NCBI GenBank assembly: GCA_963778465.1
Contig: CAVZUK010000004.1
Coordinates: 62,001-126,000 of the forward strand
Direction: 5' to 3'
Length of the DNA: 64,000 bases
DNA from: CAVZBW01 sp963778465
GTDB taxonomy: Bacteria; Actinomycetota; Acidimicrobiia; Acidimicrobiales; RAAP-2
In this document: positions 8,125 to 17,670 of the stretch, piece by piece
Numbering within the stretch: the stretch's first letter is position 1
Layout of the letters: every line of letters starts with the position of its first letter
Translations under genes and position numbers: made by a program
The notes under the pieces: model-generated
The model's database searches: none
Told to the model about the DNA's origin: nothing
What the model saw: only the letters and a program-made list of their open reading frames with translations

Positions 8125-8490
8125 ATGTCGAACACCTGTTCGTACGAGCCGGCCGAGTCCTGGTGCCTTCCCGATGCGGCCGGCTACGGGCCGGGGCGGG
8201 CTCGCGTCGCCACTCCGGGCCCGAACCGCGACGCCCGGATCATCGCCTTCCCGGCGCCGCACCGTGCACACGACGAGAGAGAGCAGCAGCGTCGGAGGCG
8301 GTGGAGCGGCGCGGTGGCGCTCGCCCTCCTGGCCGTCGCCCTGCTCGTCCTCCTGGCGCTGCCGATCCGGGCTCTCGGGGGCGCCCCTCTGCCCGGCGCC
8401 CACCACCCTCGCTCCGCAACCCCAGCGGTCGCGCCGGCCACTTCGGGCGTTGCCTCCGTGGCCTCCTCGAGCGTCGCCGGCACCCCCTGA
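8125..8490 (+). CDS. Small single-pass membrane protein under LexA control (putative SOS division inhibitor)
   Basis: 121 residues: an arginine-rich cytoplasmic-type segment with DEREQQRRRRW, one strong membrane helix (about 60-80, ALALLAVALLVLLALPI) and an alanine/serine-rich tail. No LysM or enzyme domain is seen. Its start lies 6 nt after a -10-like element, and codons 2-6 contain a fourth LexA box, so expression should be SOS-induced. Position and topology recall the division inhibitors next to lexA in other Gram-positives (yneA, divS, chiZ), but there is no clear sequence match; the function is inferred from context. A TTG at 8089 is in frame but is the -35 element. Confidence 0.72.
   Translation: MSNTCSYEPAESWCLPDAAGYGPGRARVATPGPNRDARIIAFPAPHRAHDEREQQRRRRWSGAVALALLAVALLVLLALPIRALGGAPLPGAHHPRSATPAVAPATSGVASVASSSVAGTP
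8129..8142. promoter_or_regulatory. LexA box 4 (intragenic)
   Basis: A second CGAACACCTGTTCG, identical to box 3, lying inside the first codons of the divergent gene and downstream of the predicted transcription start. Confidence 0.82.
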
Positions 8491-8579
8491 TCTGGGGCTC
8501 CCGTTGAGGCGGGGGCGTTCCCGTGCGCCCGCCCGCCGGTCCCGCGGGGAAAGCGGGCCGAGGCGATAACGTCCCTTCG

Positions 8580-9047
8580 GTGCGGTGCCCGTGGTGCTCC
8601 GTGGACAACGACCGGGTGGTGGACTCCCGCCAGGCGGAGGAGGGGGCCGCAATACGTCGGCGCAGGGAATGCCTCCACTGCTCGCGGCGGTTCACCACCT
8701 TCGAGCGCGTCTCGGAGCTTCCCATGTGGGTGGTCAAGCGCTCTGGTCAGCGCGAGCCCTTCGAGCGGCGCAAGCTCGTCGCCGGCCTACGGTCGGCCTG
8801 CAAGAACCGGCCGGTCACCGAGGAGCAGCTCGACGCGCTGGCGCGCTCGATCGAGGACGGCCTGAGGGAGTCGGAGGAGGCCACCACCCAGGAGATCGGG
8901 CTGGCCGTGCTCGATCGGCTGAAGGAACTCGACGACGTCTCCTACCTCCGGTTCGCGAGCGTCTACAAGGGCTTCGAGGACGTCGGGGACTTCCAGCGGG
9001 AGGTGGGCCTCCTGACCAAGACGACCGAGCCCAAGCAACGACCGTGA
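8580..9047 (+). CDS. nrdR: Transcriptional repressor NrdR
   Basis: 155 residues. Represses ribonucleotide reductase genes in response to ATP/dATP. N-terminal zinc ribbon with cysteines in VRCPWCSV and ECLHCSRRF, then an ATP-cone domain beginning WVVKRSGQREPF and ending in the VYKGFEDV segment. GTG 8580 gives the usual N-terminus; an upstream in-frame ATG adds a low-complexity leader. No good Shine-Dalgarno is visible, and TAACGT at 8567-8572 could be a -10 placed for a leaderless start. Overlaps the next gene by GTGA. Confidence 0.94.
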   Translation: MRCPWCSVDNDRVVDSRQAEEGAAIRRRRECLHCSRRFTTFERVSELPMWVVKRSGQREPFERRKLVAGLRSACKNRPVTEEQLDALARSIEDGLRESEEATTQEIGLAVLDRLKELDDVSYLRFASVYKGFEDVGDFQREVGLLTKTTEPKQRP

Positions 9048-9805
9048 CCGAGCTGCTCGACACGGTGCCGGCCAGCGCCCTGGCGGTCTATGCGCACCCC
9101 GACGACGCCGACGTGGCCTGCGGCGGCACCCTTTCGAGGTGGGCGGCCGAGGGTTGCGTCGTGCACCTCGTCGTGTGCACGGACGGGGGGAAGGGCACGC
9201 GGGATCCGGCGGCCGACCCCAAGGAGGTGGCGGAGCGGCGTGCCGACGAGCTCGCCGAGGCCGCGGCGAGCAGCGGACTGTCGGGTCATCACGTGCTCGG
9301 GCATCACGACGGCGAGCTCGCGCACGACACGTCGCTCATCGGCGAGCTCGTGCACTGGATCCGGAGGCTTCGACCTGAGGTGGCCCTCGGACACGACCCG
9401 ACGGCGGTCTTCTTCGGTCAGGAGTACTTCAATCACCGGGATCACCGCACGGCCGGCTGGGCCTTCCTCGACGCCCTGGCACCGGCGGCGGCCCTCCCGC
9501 ACTATTTTCCCGACGCGGGCCCGCCGCATCAGGTGCGCGAGGCCCTGTTGAGCGGCACCCTGTGCCCCGACGTGTGGGTCGACGTCTCGACGAGCATCGA
9601 GCGCAAGGTGGCCGCCGTGGAGTGCCACCGCAGCCAGTTCTCCGTCGACGCCGACGAGAGGCCCGGGACCCGCAACGGTCCGGGAGGGGTCGCGCGGGGT
9701 ACGGGCTGGGCGGGGGAGACGGTGCGGCGACGCGCTGCCGAGGAGGGCCGGCGCGTCGGCGTGCGCAGCGCCGAGGGCTTCCGCCGGCTCCGTCTCGGGG
9801 TCTGA
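9044..9805 (+). CDS. PIG-L family N-acetylglucosaminyl deacetylase
   Basis: 253 residues of the LmbE/PIG-L zinc deacetylase family, which includes MshB and mycothiol S-conjugate amidase. The AHPDD motif near the N-terminus and the later HRDHR supply metal ligands. The GTG start overlaps the nrdR stop. A mycothiol-related substrate is plausible in an actinobacterium, but the sequence alone does not settle it. Confidence 0.85.
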   Translation: MTELLDTVPASALAVYAHPDDADVACGGTLSRWAAEGCVVHLVVCTDGGKGTRDPAADPKEVAERRADELAEAAASSGLSGHHVLGHHDGELAHDTSLIGELVHWIRRLRPEVALGHDPTAVFFGQEYFNHRDHRTAGWAFLDALAPAAALPHYFPDAGPPHQVREALLSGTLCPDVWVDVSTSIERKVAAVECHRSQFSVDADERPGTRNGPGGVARGTGWAGETVRRRAAEEGRRVGVRSAEGFRRLRLGV

Positions 9806-9807
9806 CC

Positions 9808-11203
9808 GTGCCCAGCCAGGGCAACGGCGACGGCGACCCCCACGAGGCGGTGCGCGTCGACGCCGGCATCCCCCAGCTCGACTCGACCGTCGTGGGGGTC
9901 GATCCGTGCATCCTGCACGTCGACATGGACAGCTTCTACGCCGCCGTCGAGCAGCTCGACGACCCGACGCTCGCGGGCAAGCCCGTCGTGGTGGGAGGCA
10001 GTGGTCCCCGGGGGGTGGTCGCCTCGTGCTCGTACGAGGCCCGAGCATTCGGGGTGCGCTCCGCCATGCCGTCGGTCCGGGCGCGCCGGCTCTGCCCCGA
10101 TGCGGTATTCGTGCCGCCGCACTTCGAGCGCTACCGCGAGGTGAGCGGGCGGCTGCGGGAGATCCTGGCTGTCGCGCACGCCGCTCGTGGAGCCGCTCGG
10201 GCTGGACGAGGCCTACCTCGACGTCGAAGGAGCGCGGCGGCTGCTCGGCCCGCCCCGGCGCATCGCCGACGGGCTGCGCTCGCAGGTGCACGAGGACCTC
10301 TCCCTCTGGTGCTCGATCGGGGTCGGTCGCACCAAGCAGATCGCCAAGCTGGCCTCCCGGGCCGCCAAGCCCGTGGCGTCGCGTCGCGGCGTGCGGCCGG
10401 GACCGGGGGTGGTCGTCGTCCTTCCCGCAGAGGAGCAGGACTTCCTGTGGCCGATGCCGATCGAGGCGCTGTGGGGCGTGGGGCCCGCGACGGCGAAGCG
10501 ACTCCGCGAGCTTGGTATCGCCACGGTCGAGGACCTGGCCAAGGTGCCCGAAGAGGTCGTGCTGCGGCGGTTGGGAGCCGCCCACGGCCGGCAGCTGGCG
10601 CAGCTGGCCCGTGGCGTCGACCACCGGCCGGTCGAGCCCGAGCAGCAGTCCAAGTCGATCGGCCACGAGGAGACCTTCGCGAGCGACCTGGTCGGCACCG
10701 ATGTCTTGCGCCCCCACGTCAGGCGGATGGCGGAGTCCGTGGGGACCCACCTGCGGTCGGCCAACCTGCGGGCCCGCACCGTGACCCTCAAGGTGCGCTT
10801 TGACGACTTCTCGACGGTGACGCGGTCACGGACGCTCCCGACCGCGGTGGACGCGGGACGAACGATCGGCGACGTCTCCGAGCAGTTGGTGACCGAGACC
10901 CCGCTGCGCGGCCCCGTGCGCCTGCTCGGGGTGAGCGCCTCCAACCTCACCGAGGAGCGGCTCGCCGAGCAGCTCTCGCTCCTGTCCGGGCGTGAGCACG
11001 AGCCATCGATGGCCCCCGCACCTGCCGCAGGGCGGGACCGTGCGGCAGGTGCCGGGTCGGAGGCGGGCCCGGGTCGGCACGGTCGGGATCCGCACGCGGA
11101 GGCGGCCCAGTGGCGAGAGGTCGAGCACGTGCTCGACGCCGTGAGCGCCCGCTTCGGGCCGAGGCGCGTCGAGCGCGGCCCGTCTGGCCGTCGCGCCGAG
11201 TGA
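9808..11203 (+). CDS. dinB: DNA polymerase IV DinB, interrupted by a +1 frameshift
   Basis: Y-family translesion polymerase split over two frames. The first part has the HVDMDSFYAAVEQ catalytic motif, SYEARAFGVRSAM and ends LREILA; the second resumes as SRTPLVEPLGLDEAYLD, carrying the second acidic pair, then the SIGVGRTKQIAKLAS palm motif, a helix-hairpin-helix GVGPATAKRL and the little-finger domain. One surplus base at 10169-10172 explains the break; corrected length would be about 464 residues. GTG 9808 lies 2 nt after the deacetylase stop. No LexA box is visible upstream. The C-terminal 70 residues are low complexity. Either a pseudogene or a sequence error. Confidence 0.85.
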
Positions 11204-11204
11204 G

Positions 11205-12386
11205 CTACTCGACCGTGACGAGGGTGCCGAGCGGCGTGAGCGGGTAGACGACCTGCGCGTTCGGGATCGGCATCTCGACGCACCCGTCGCTCTGGGGGTA
11301 GCCGTAGCCGGGGCGCACGAACCCGTGGAGGGCGTCACCCCCGTTGAAGTAGCTCACCCAGGGGATCCCGGGATCCGAGTACGTCGATCCGTCCGGGTTG
11401 GTCCCGCTCATCGTCGTGGACGTGAAGCGGAGGTAGACGGGGAACGTCCCGAGCGCCGTGACGGCACCGGGTACTCCCGTATTGGCGGGGGTGCTGTAGG
11501 ACGGGGCGCCGTTCTCGTACACGGTCACGGTCTGGGGCAGGGCGGTCGACACGAGAACGTAGTTGTACGACACGGTGGTCGCCTGGTTCTGCTGGAGCGC
11601 CGCGAGCAAGGCGGCCCAGACCTGCGGCCCGGCATCGCCGTCGACTCCGAGCTGGTGCTGGTCCTCGAACGCCATCACCGCGCCCTTGGTGATGACGTTG
11701 TCGGCCCCCTGGCCCCATTGCGACGTGAGGGCGGCGGGCAGGGTGCTCCACCGCCACGAGAAGCTGCCCGGCTGGGGGTCGGCTTCCTCCTGTGGAGGGG
11801 TGGTGCCCGTCGGGGTGAACTGGACCGGGAGGTAGCCGAGCTGGCCCAGGATCTGCTGGAGGCGGAGGGTCGAACCCTGGGCGACGGTGAAGGAGGACGT
11901 CTGCGTGGAGGGCAGGGTCTGCCCGCTGGCGCTGCGCAGCCCCCCGGACCCCCCGGGGATCGAGAGGGTCTCGGTGGTGGAGGGGACGAGCGGAGCGGTG
12001 GCCGCGAACTGCAGGTGCGTCGGCGTCACCCTGGCCCAGGTGCCGGCGACCGGGGGCGAGAGCGTGGGCAGCGGGCTGTTCGCGGCGAGGGGCGCCGAGA
12101 GCGTGACCGCGAGGGTGGCGCCCGGGTCGACGTTGGTGGCGCCGCTCGTCGGGGTCGTGCTGGCGACGGTGAGCGGGCCCGCCGCACGGGCAGCGGCGGT
12201 GTGCTGCTGCTGCTGTTGCTGTGGGGGCGAGGCGCCGCCCGAGCGAGACAGCGCGAAGGCGGCACCGCCTCCCGCGGCGACGACGACGACCAGCGCGATG
12301 ACGAACAGGGTGGAGGTGGGCCAGCGGCGCACCCGAGTGGCCTGGTGAGAGGCGTGGGCCCCGTGTCTCCCCTCCCTCCTGCTCAT
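11205..12386 (-). CDS. L,D-transpeptidase with YkuD catalytic domain
   Basis: 393 residues: a membrane anchor (about 24-46), a glutamine run, an Ig-like domain starting TPTSGATNVDPG, a peptidoglycan-binding-like helical part (VITKGAVMAFEDQHQLG) and a C-terminal YkuD domain. The active-site loop reads HGFVRPGYGYPQSDGCVEM: the catalytic Cys is present, but the usual SHGC is SDGC and the following Arg is Glu. Expected to form 3-3 cross-links or anchor proteins to peptidoglycan. Ends 1 nt from dinB, convergently. TACACT lies 7 nt before the ATG, so the mRNA may be leaderless. Confidence 0.85.
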   Translation of the reverse strand: MSRREGRHGAHASHQATRVRRWPTSTLFVIALVVVVAAGGGAAFALSRSGGASPPQQQQQQHTAAARAAGPLTVASTTPTSGATNVDPGATLAVTLSAPLAANSPLPTLSPPVAGTWARVTPTHLQFAATAPLVPSTTETLSIPGGSGGLRSASGQTLPSTQTSSFTVAQGSTLRLQQILGQLGYLPVQFTPTGTTPPQEEADPQPGSFSWRWSTLPAALTSQWGQGADNVITKGAVMAFEDQHQLGVDGDAGPQVWAALLAALQQNQATTVSYNYVLVSTALPQTVTVYENGAPSYSTPANTGVPGAVTALGTFPVYLRFTSTTMSGTNPDGSTYSDPGIPWVSYFNGGDALHGFVRPGYGYPQSDGCVEMPIPNAQVVYPLTPLGTLVTVE

Positions 12387-12421
12387 GGCCCATAGTGTAC
12401 GGGCCGATCAGCGGCAATCTT

Positions 12422-12435
12422 CTGCACCGGTGCAG
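12422..12435. promoter_or_regulatory. Perfect 14-bp palindrome upstream of the L,D-transpeptidase gene
   Basis: CTGCACCGGTGCAG begins 36 nt upstream of the L,D-transpeptidase ATG, near the expected -35 region. A dimeric regulator site is plausible; no cognate factor is known from the window. Confidence 0.4.
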
Positions 12436-12517
12436 CGTCCTCGCACGGCCAGGTGCCCGTCAGTGCCGGACGGGGGGAAAGAGGCCTGGTGGGAGGCGAC
12501 GTCTGTCCCCGGGCGCT

Positions 12518-14948
12518 TCAGGTGGCGCGGGTCACGGCACCGCCGACGGCGCGTTCGACCCGGGCCAGGGCGGCGGGGTCGGTGACCTTGGCGCCCGAGG
12601 CGTCCCGAACGTAGAACGCGTCGATCACCTCCTCGCCGATCGTGGCCACCCGAGCGGCGACGACGTCGAGGTCGCACTCGAAGAGCGCCTTGGTGACCCG
12701 GTGGAGGAGCCCGATCTCGTCCCCGGCCCGGACCTCGACGACCGTCGAGGTCGCCGAGGCGTCGTTGTCCACGGTCACCTCGGGCACGACCGGACGGGCC
12801 GACGACGGCCGGCGGCCCGTCGCGTAGGCCCGGGCGCGGTCGGCGAGCTGTCCCTCGAGCCCGTTGCTCTCGAGCGCCAGGTCGAGGGCCTGGGTGAGGA
12901 CCGCGCTCTCCGGCCAACGGCCCCGCGGCGAGTCCACCGTGAAGACCTCGACGGCGACCCCGGACTCCGCGGTGGCGTTGGCGCCGTGCACGCTCAGGCC
13001 GTGGAGCGCGAGCACGCCCGTCATCGAGGCGAGGAGTCCCCGGGCGGTCCGGGGCGGCAACGGTCACCCTCGGGGGATCGACGGCGACGACGGGGTGGTC
13101 CGACGCGCGGACCTGGTGCACCATGTCGCGGTGGACGTCCGCCAGGGTCGGCGGCGCCTGCGTCGGCCTGCTGCCGTCGAGGAATTGATGCACCCGGTCG
13201 ACGAGATCTCGCACCAGCCCGGCCTTCCAGCTGCCCCACGCCGCCGGCCCGGTCGCGATGGCGTCGGCCTCGGTCAGGTTGGCGAGCAGGCAGAGGGTCG
13301 ACGTGTTGCCCACCGCGGCGGCGACGCGTTCGATCGTGAGCGGGTCGTCGAGATCGCGCCGGGTCGCGGCGTCCGGGAGCAGGAGGTGATACCGGACGAG
13401 GTCGACCAGCGTGATCGCGTCCTCGGGCGGAAAGCCCATGCGCTCGGCGAGGCGCCCGACGAGCTCGATCCCCGCGTCGGTGTGGTCGCCCGGCGAGCCC
13501 TTGCCGATGTCGTGCAGGAGGGCGCCCACCACGAGGAGGTCGGGTCGTTCGACGCGGTCGGCGAGGGACGCCGCGTTGGCCGCGGCCTCGAGCAGGTGCC
13601 GGTCCACCGTGAAGCGGTGGTAGGCGTTGCGCTGGGGTCGGTTGCGCACCTGTTCCCACTCGGGCAGGAGACGGGCCAGCACGTTCTCCTGGTCGAGGGT
13701 CTCGAGCGCCGGTATGGCGGGACGGCCGGCCAGGAGGACCCGCACCAGGCTGTCGCGGACCTCCGGCGGCCACGGCGAGGGCGGGGGTGGCATCCGCTCG
13801 GCCAGGCGGTGGACGGCGCCCAGGGCGATCGGGAGGTCCTGCTCGGCGGCCACCGCGGCCAACCGAAAGGCGACGGACGGGTCGCCGGTCAGGTCGGCGG
13901 TGGGCTCGAGCGTCACCTCGCCGCCGGAGATCACGATCCCGTGCTCGACCTCCTTGACGTCGGGCCCGTGCTCCCCGGGCCGCCCCTCGTTCGGCGCCTC
14001 GCCGCGGGGGCCGAGGAGGCGGCGTCGCAGCCCGTTGCCGTTGCCGTTCTCCGGTCCGGGGTCCCAGAAGGGCCGGCGCCGCCAGGCCTCGTCGCTGATC
14101 CACGCGATGCGCCGGCCGGCGGCGGCGACCGCGCTCATGAGCTCGTCGGCGTCGTGGTAGTCGAGGATGTCCGCGATCTGGTCCTGCTCCTGCAGGAGGA
14201 GGCGCTCCTCGGCGCGGCCGCTCACCCGGTGCAGCTCGACGCGGACGGTGAGCAAGGTCTGCGCCGCCTCGGCCATGGCGTCGAGGTCCACGTAGTCGCG
14301 AAGGGCCGGAGAATAGGTGTCGATGGCTCGCCACACCGTGTAGTCGCGGAGCCCGCCGTGCGCGTCCTTCAAGTCGGGCTCCAGGAGGAAGGCCACGTCC
14401 CCCTTGGTCCGGTGCCGCTCGGTCATCTGCTCCGCCAGGCTCGGCAGCCAGATGCTGCCGAGCCGGTGCCGCCACCGCTCCACCACCTCTTGGAGCAGCG
14501 GTTGGGCGACGCGGTGGTCGCCCCAGATCTGGCGCCCGTCGAGCAGGCCCAGGGCGACCCGCAGGTCCTCTGCGGCGAGCGCCAGGACGTCCTTGGGCCG
14601 TCGCACGCTGTGGTCGAGCGACACGCCCTGGTCCCACACGGGATACCAGACCGCATCGGCGATCTCTCCCACGTTGAGCCGGCCGGTGTGCAGGAGCACC
14701 ACGTCGAGGTCGCTGTAGGGGCACAGCTCCTGGCGCCCGTACCCGCCGACGGCCAGGAGGGCGAGGTGGCGGTCGTTCCCCCGGCAGGCGCGCTCGGCGA
14801 CGGCCGAGAGCCACTCGTCGGCCTGTGCGGACAGCGCTCGGCAGAACGCCTCGCCGTGGAGGTCCCGCCGCTCGACCATCTCCCGTCGGCGATCCCTGAG
14901 GGAGAGGTCCGTCACGTGCCGGAACGTACCATCGGGCCAGGTCGCCAT
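12518..14948 (-). CDS. glnD: [Protein-PII] uridylyltransferase/uridylyl-removing enzyme GlnD, interrupted by a +1 frameshift
   Basis: Nitrogen sensor that modifies PII proteins. The nucleotidyltransferase motif GGYGRQELCPYSDLD is near residue 70, followed by the helical central domain, an HD domain (LLHDIGKG and GDHTD) and two C-terminal ACT domains. The frame breaks inside ACT 1 between VTVAAPDRPG and LLASMTGVLALHG; one surplus base in the C4 run at 13038-13041 restores a continuous protein of about 809 residues. The first ATG (14946-14948) is used; a GTG nine codons later is possible. No glnB/glnK or amtB is adjacent. Confidence 0.88.
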
Positions 14949-15141
14949 CCCGTCTTCATCCCGCCGCGCCCGCCTGCCCTTGTCGCCGATCCCGTGAGCT
15001 GGGTGGTCGCGACGGATGTCTCCGGTGACCGGACGCCGAGGAGGGGTCGGGGCATGATATGGAGAGGTGTCGGATGCCCGGGTGCCGGGGCGCAGCGTTC
15101 GCCTCGCTCACTCGGGCCCGCACCGGAACGGAGGAGCGGGC

Positions 15142-15342
15142 ATGGCTCAGGACTCGAAGGAGCGGGGGGGCCTCGGCATCGTCGACGGCCTCATCATCGG
15201 GGTGATCGCCATCGTGGGGATCATCATCGCGTTCGCCCTCCTGAGCTTCGTGGCGGGGCTGCTCTGGGAGGTCGTCAAGGTCGGTCTCATCGTGGCCGTC
15301 GTCGTCGGCGTGCTCTGGCTGCTGGTCGGTCGCCGGCGCTGA
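15142..15342 (+). CDS. Small two-helix membrane protein
   Basis: 66 residues with a short charged N-terminus (AQDSKERGG) and two hydrophobic segments, IVDGLIIGVIAIVGIIIAFA and a second ending GVLWLLVGRRR. ATG 15142 is preceded by GGAGGAG at good spacing; an in-frame extension to 15067 lacks hydrophobic or conserved character. No family is recognised and it sits alone between glnD and the S15 hydrolase gene. Confidence 0.6.
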   Translation: MAQDSKERGGLGIVDGLIIGVIAIVGIIIAFALLSFVAGLLWEVVKVGLIVAVVVGVLWLLVGRRR

Positions 15343-15357
15343 GCCCGCATCCGAAGC

Positions 15358-17400
15358 TCAGCGAGTCGGCAGTCGCGCCGACAGGCCCGACACGGTGATG
15401 GCGAAGGTGCCGTTGGACTTGCGGAAGAGTGGCGCGTTCGAGCCCACGAGCTCGAGCTGCACCGTGTCGCCGGTGGGGAAGGTGTAGTCCGCCGGGCTCA
15501 GCTGGAAGTCGGCGTTGGCCGTCGCGACCGCACCGGTCGAGGTGCCCGCCTCCTGGTTGGCCGACGGCCGGTAGACGCCCACGGCGACGATCTGTCGAGT
15601 GCCCCCGGGGGCCACGTCCCAGAGCCGGGCCACGAGCTCGGGGTAGTTGCCCTTGATCGAGATCGTGGCCTCGACCCTCGGGGCGCCGATGAGCGTCAGC
15701 GGCGAGGACCCGACCGCCTGGGTGTAGCTGGCGGTCCCCGGTTCCGCCGCAGCCGGGAGGGCGTGGCAGAACGGCTGGTTCGAGGGGTTGAGCGCCGCGG
15801 CGGTCGAAGGGTTCCCCCCGCTCGACGTCACCACCTGGCCCGAGGCGCCCGTCACGGTCAGGGAGCCCGTGGCGAGGCTCGAGAGGGAGCTTCCGGTGAG
15901 CGTGGTGCCCGAAGGCGCCGTCGCCGGGCAGGTCGTGGGGGTTGCGTACACGCCGGTCTGCGGCGACCCTCGGTGGAGGCCCTCGGCATCGAGGAAGGCG
16001 ATGGCCCGGTTGTTGATGGCCTGCGTGTCGGCCGGCTTGTTCTGCGCCCACCCGTGACCGATGTCGGCGTACATGAGGAGGAGGGGGTTCTGCGCTCCGG
16101 CGGCCGTCCAGCGGTTGACGTAGTGCTGGGCCTCGGAGACCGGGAACAGCGTGTCGGTCCATCCCGCCGAGATGGCGGTGGGGGCCGGACCCCCGGCCGG
16201 CAACGGCACGCCGATGGCCGACTTGTAGGTCTGGGCCTGCCGCAGGAAGCTGCGGGTCGACGAGCCGTACGGCTCGCCCGCCATCAGCTCGCGGTACCAG
16301 CCGGTGAGGTCGGCGGTCGGGTCGGCGCCGGGCGGGGCGATATAGGAGTCGGCCGCCGTGCCGTAGAGGATCTGCAGCCAGCGCTTCTTGACGACCCCGA
16401 CGGGATCGACGTCCGCGGCGGCCGGGGTGTCGGTCGTGGAGGACACGTTGCCGTTCGGGACGAGGGCGCTCGAGAGGTCGTCCCACGGCAACTGGGCGTA
16501 GGCGGCGGACACCGACATGGCCACGTGGCGCGACGGGCTCGTGAGGCTGACCAGCTTGCCGCCGGTGAGCATCATGCGGTTCTTCAAGACGGCGAGCTCC
16601 AGGACCTGGCCGGCACCGTAGGACTGCCCGGCGACGGCGAAGTTCGGACGGGCGATCCCCTCGTCGACGAGCATGCCCGCCAGGTAGTCCGTATCCCGGA
16701 TCTCGTAGCGCTGGTCGGCGAGGTGGATCCATCCTCGATCGCACGCCGGCGTGCCCGAGCGCGATGCCGCCGTGCCGCACGACGCGCCGAAGCCCCGGGC
16801 GGTGTAGGTGAGCACGGCCCAGCCGTGGCTCGCCATCGTCACGTTGTCGAGGCTCCCGTCGTTGGAGGTCGCCTCGAACGCGGTCTTGTTGTGCCCAAAC
16901 CCGTGGAGGAGGACGAGCAAGGGGAACGGGCCGTTCCCCGAGGGGGGCAGGGTGACGTCGGCATCGAGCGGCACCCCGTCGAAGGACGGCACCCGTTGGC
17001 TCCTGCCGTTGCCCTGACAGAGGCGCACCCCATAGACGGACTTGCAGGTGAGCCGGGCAAAGGGTTGCGGGCCGTTCGGGGGTGGGGCAGTGGTGGTCGT
17101 CGCTGTCGTGGGCGAAGTCGCCGCGCTCGGGGCCTGGGTGGTCGGCGGCGGTTGCGTCGTGGTCGGCGCCGGCGGCGCCGTGGCGGTCGTGGACGTCGAC
17201 GGGGAGGGGCGTGTGGTGGTCGTCGACGAGTTCGAGGACGAGGTCGGGCCCTGGACCGAGGCGCCACCCTCGCCGGCTCCGGTCTGGGCGCTCGGGGGGG
17301 AGGGGCCGCCGGTGCCGAGCACGAGGCCGAGGGCGAGACCGCCCGCGAGGACAAGGACCCCCCCGATCGCCACCCCCATCGTCCTGGGCGTGACTCTCAT
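15358..17400 (-). CDS. Secreted X-Pro dipeptidyl-peptidase (S15)/CocE-like hydrolase
   Basis: 680 residues. N-terminal signal or anchor helix (about 8-30), then a Thr/Pro/Ser linker of about 80 residues that probably spans the wall, then an alpha/beta hydrolase: nucleophile elbow AGQSYGAG, acid in SAGWTDTLFP, histidine in DIGHGW. A C-terminal jellyroll like that of S15 and cocaine-esterase enzymes ends the protein. Substrate cannot be told from sequence; peptidase and acyl-ester hydrolase are both known in the family. The start is the ATG at 17398-17400. Confidence 0.8.
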   Translation of the reverse strand: MRVTPRTMGVAIGGVLVLAGGLALGLVLGTGGPSPPSAQTGAGEGGASVQGPTSSSNSSTTTTRPSPSTSTTATAPPAPTTTQPPPTTQAPSAATSPTTATTTTAPPPNGPQPFARLTCKSVYGVRLCQGNGRSQRVPSFDGVPLDADVTLPPSGNGPFPLLVLLHGFGHNKTAFEATSNDGSLDNVTMASHGWAVLTYTARGFGASCGTAASRSGTPACDRGWIHLADQRYEIRDTDYLAGMLVDEGIARPNFAVAGQSYGAGQVLELAVLKNRMMLTGGKLVSLTSPSRHVAMSVSAAYAQLPWDDLSSALVPNGNVSSTTDTPAAADVDPVGVVKKRWLQILYGTAADSYIAPPGADPTADLTGWYRELMAGEPYGSSTRSFLRQAQTYKSAIGVPLPAGGPAPTAISAGWTDTLFPVSEAQHYVNRWTAAGAQNPLLLMYADIGHGWAQNKPADTQAINNRAIAFLDAEGLHRGSPQTGVYATPTTCPATAPSGTTLTGSSLSSLATGSLTVTGASGQVVTSSGGNPSTAAALNPSNQPFCHALPAAAEPGTASYTQAVGSSPLTLIGAPRVEATISIKGNYPELVARLWDVAPGGTRQIVAVGVYRPSANQEAGTSTGAVATANADFQLSPADYTFPTGDTVQLELVGSNAPLFRKSNGTFAITVSGLSARLPTR

Positions 17401-17473
17401 TGCCCGAGCAGCGTAGTGGGCTGGGGATTCGACCAGAGGTCAGTCCCGGCAGAGGTAGGCTTGCCCCCCGTTT

Positions 17474-17545
17474 GGCGGCGTGGCCGAGTGGTTTAGGCAG
17501 GGGCCTGCAAAGCCTCGTACGGCGGTTCGATTCCGCCCGCCGCCT
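17474..17545 (+). tRNA. tRNA-Cys (GCA)
   Basis: 72 nt cloverleaf: acceptor GGCGGCG pairs with CGCCGCC, D-stem GCC/GGC, anticodon loop CTGCAAA giving GCA, T-arm GGCGG-TTCGATT-CCGCC, discriminator U73 as expected for tRNA-Cys. The CCA end is not encoded. A decayed integrase lies directly downstream. Confidence 0.95.
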
Positions 17546-17670
17546 CTACAGAGCTTCCTTGTGCTGTTGGCTTTTCGCTCGTTCCGTGTGAAAGCCGTTA
17601 GGGGCGTCTCCCGCGACTATCCCGCGAAGCATCCGCTCATTCGGCGTGGCGCGCTTTCTCGGTTCGATGT

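Noticed and set aside
11018..11052. 12-bp perfect inverted repeat (GCACCTGCCGCA / TGCGGCAGGTGC) as a terminator
   Set aside because: It lies inside the dinB C-terminal coding region with no T-tract; more likely low-complexity coding sequence.
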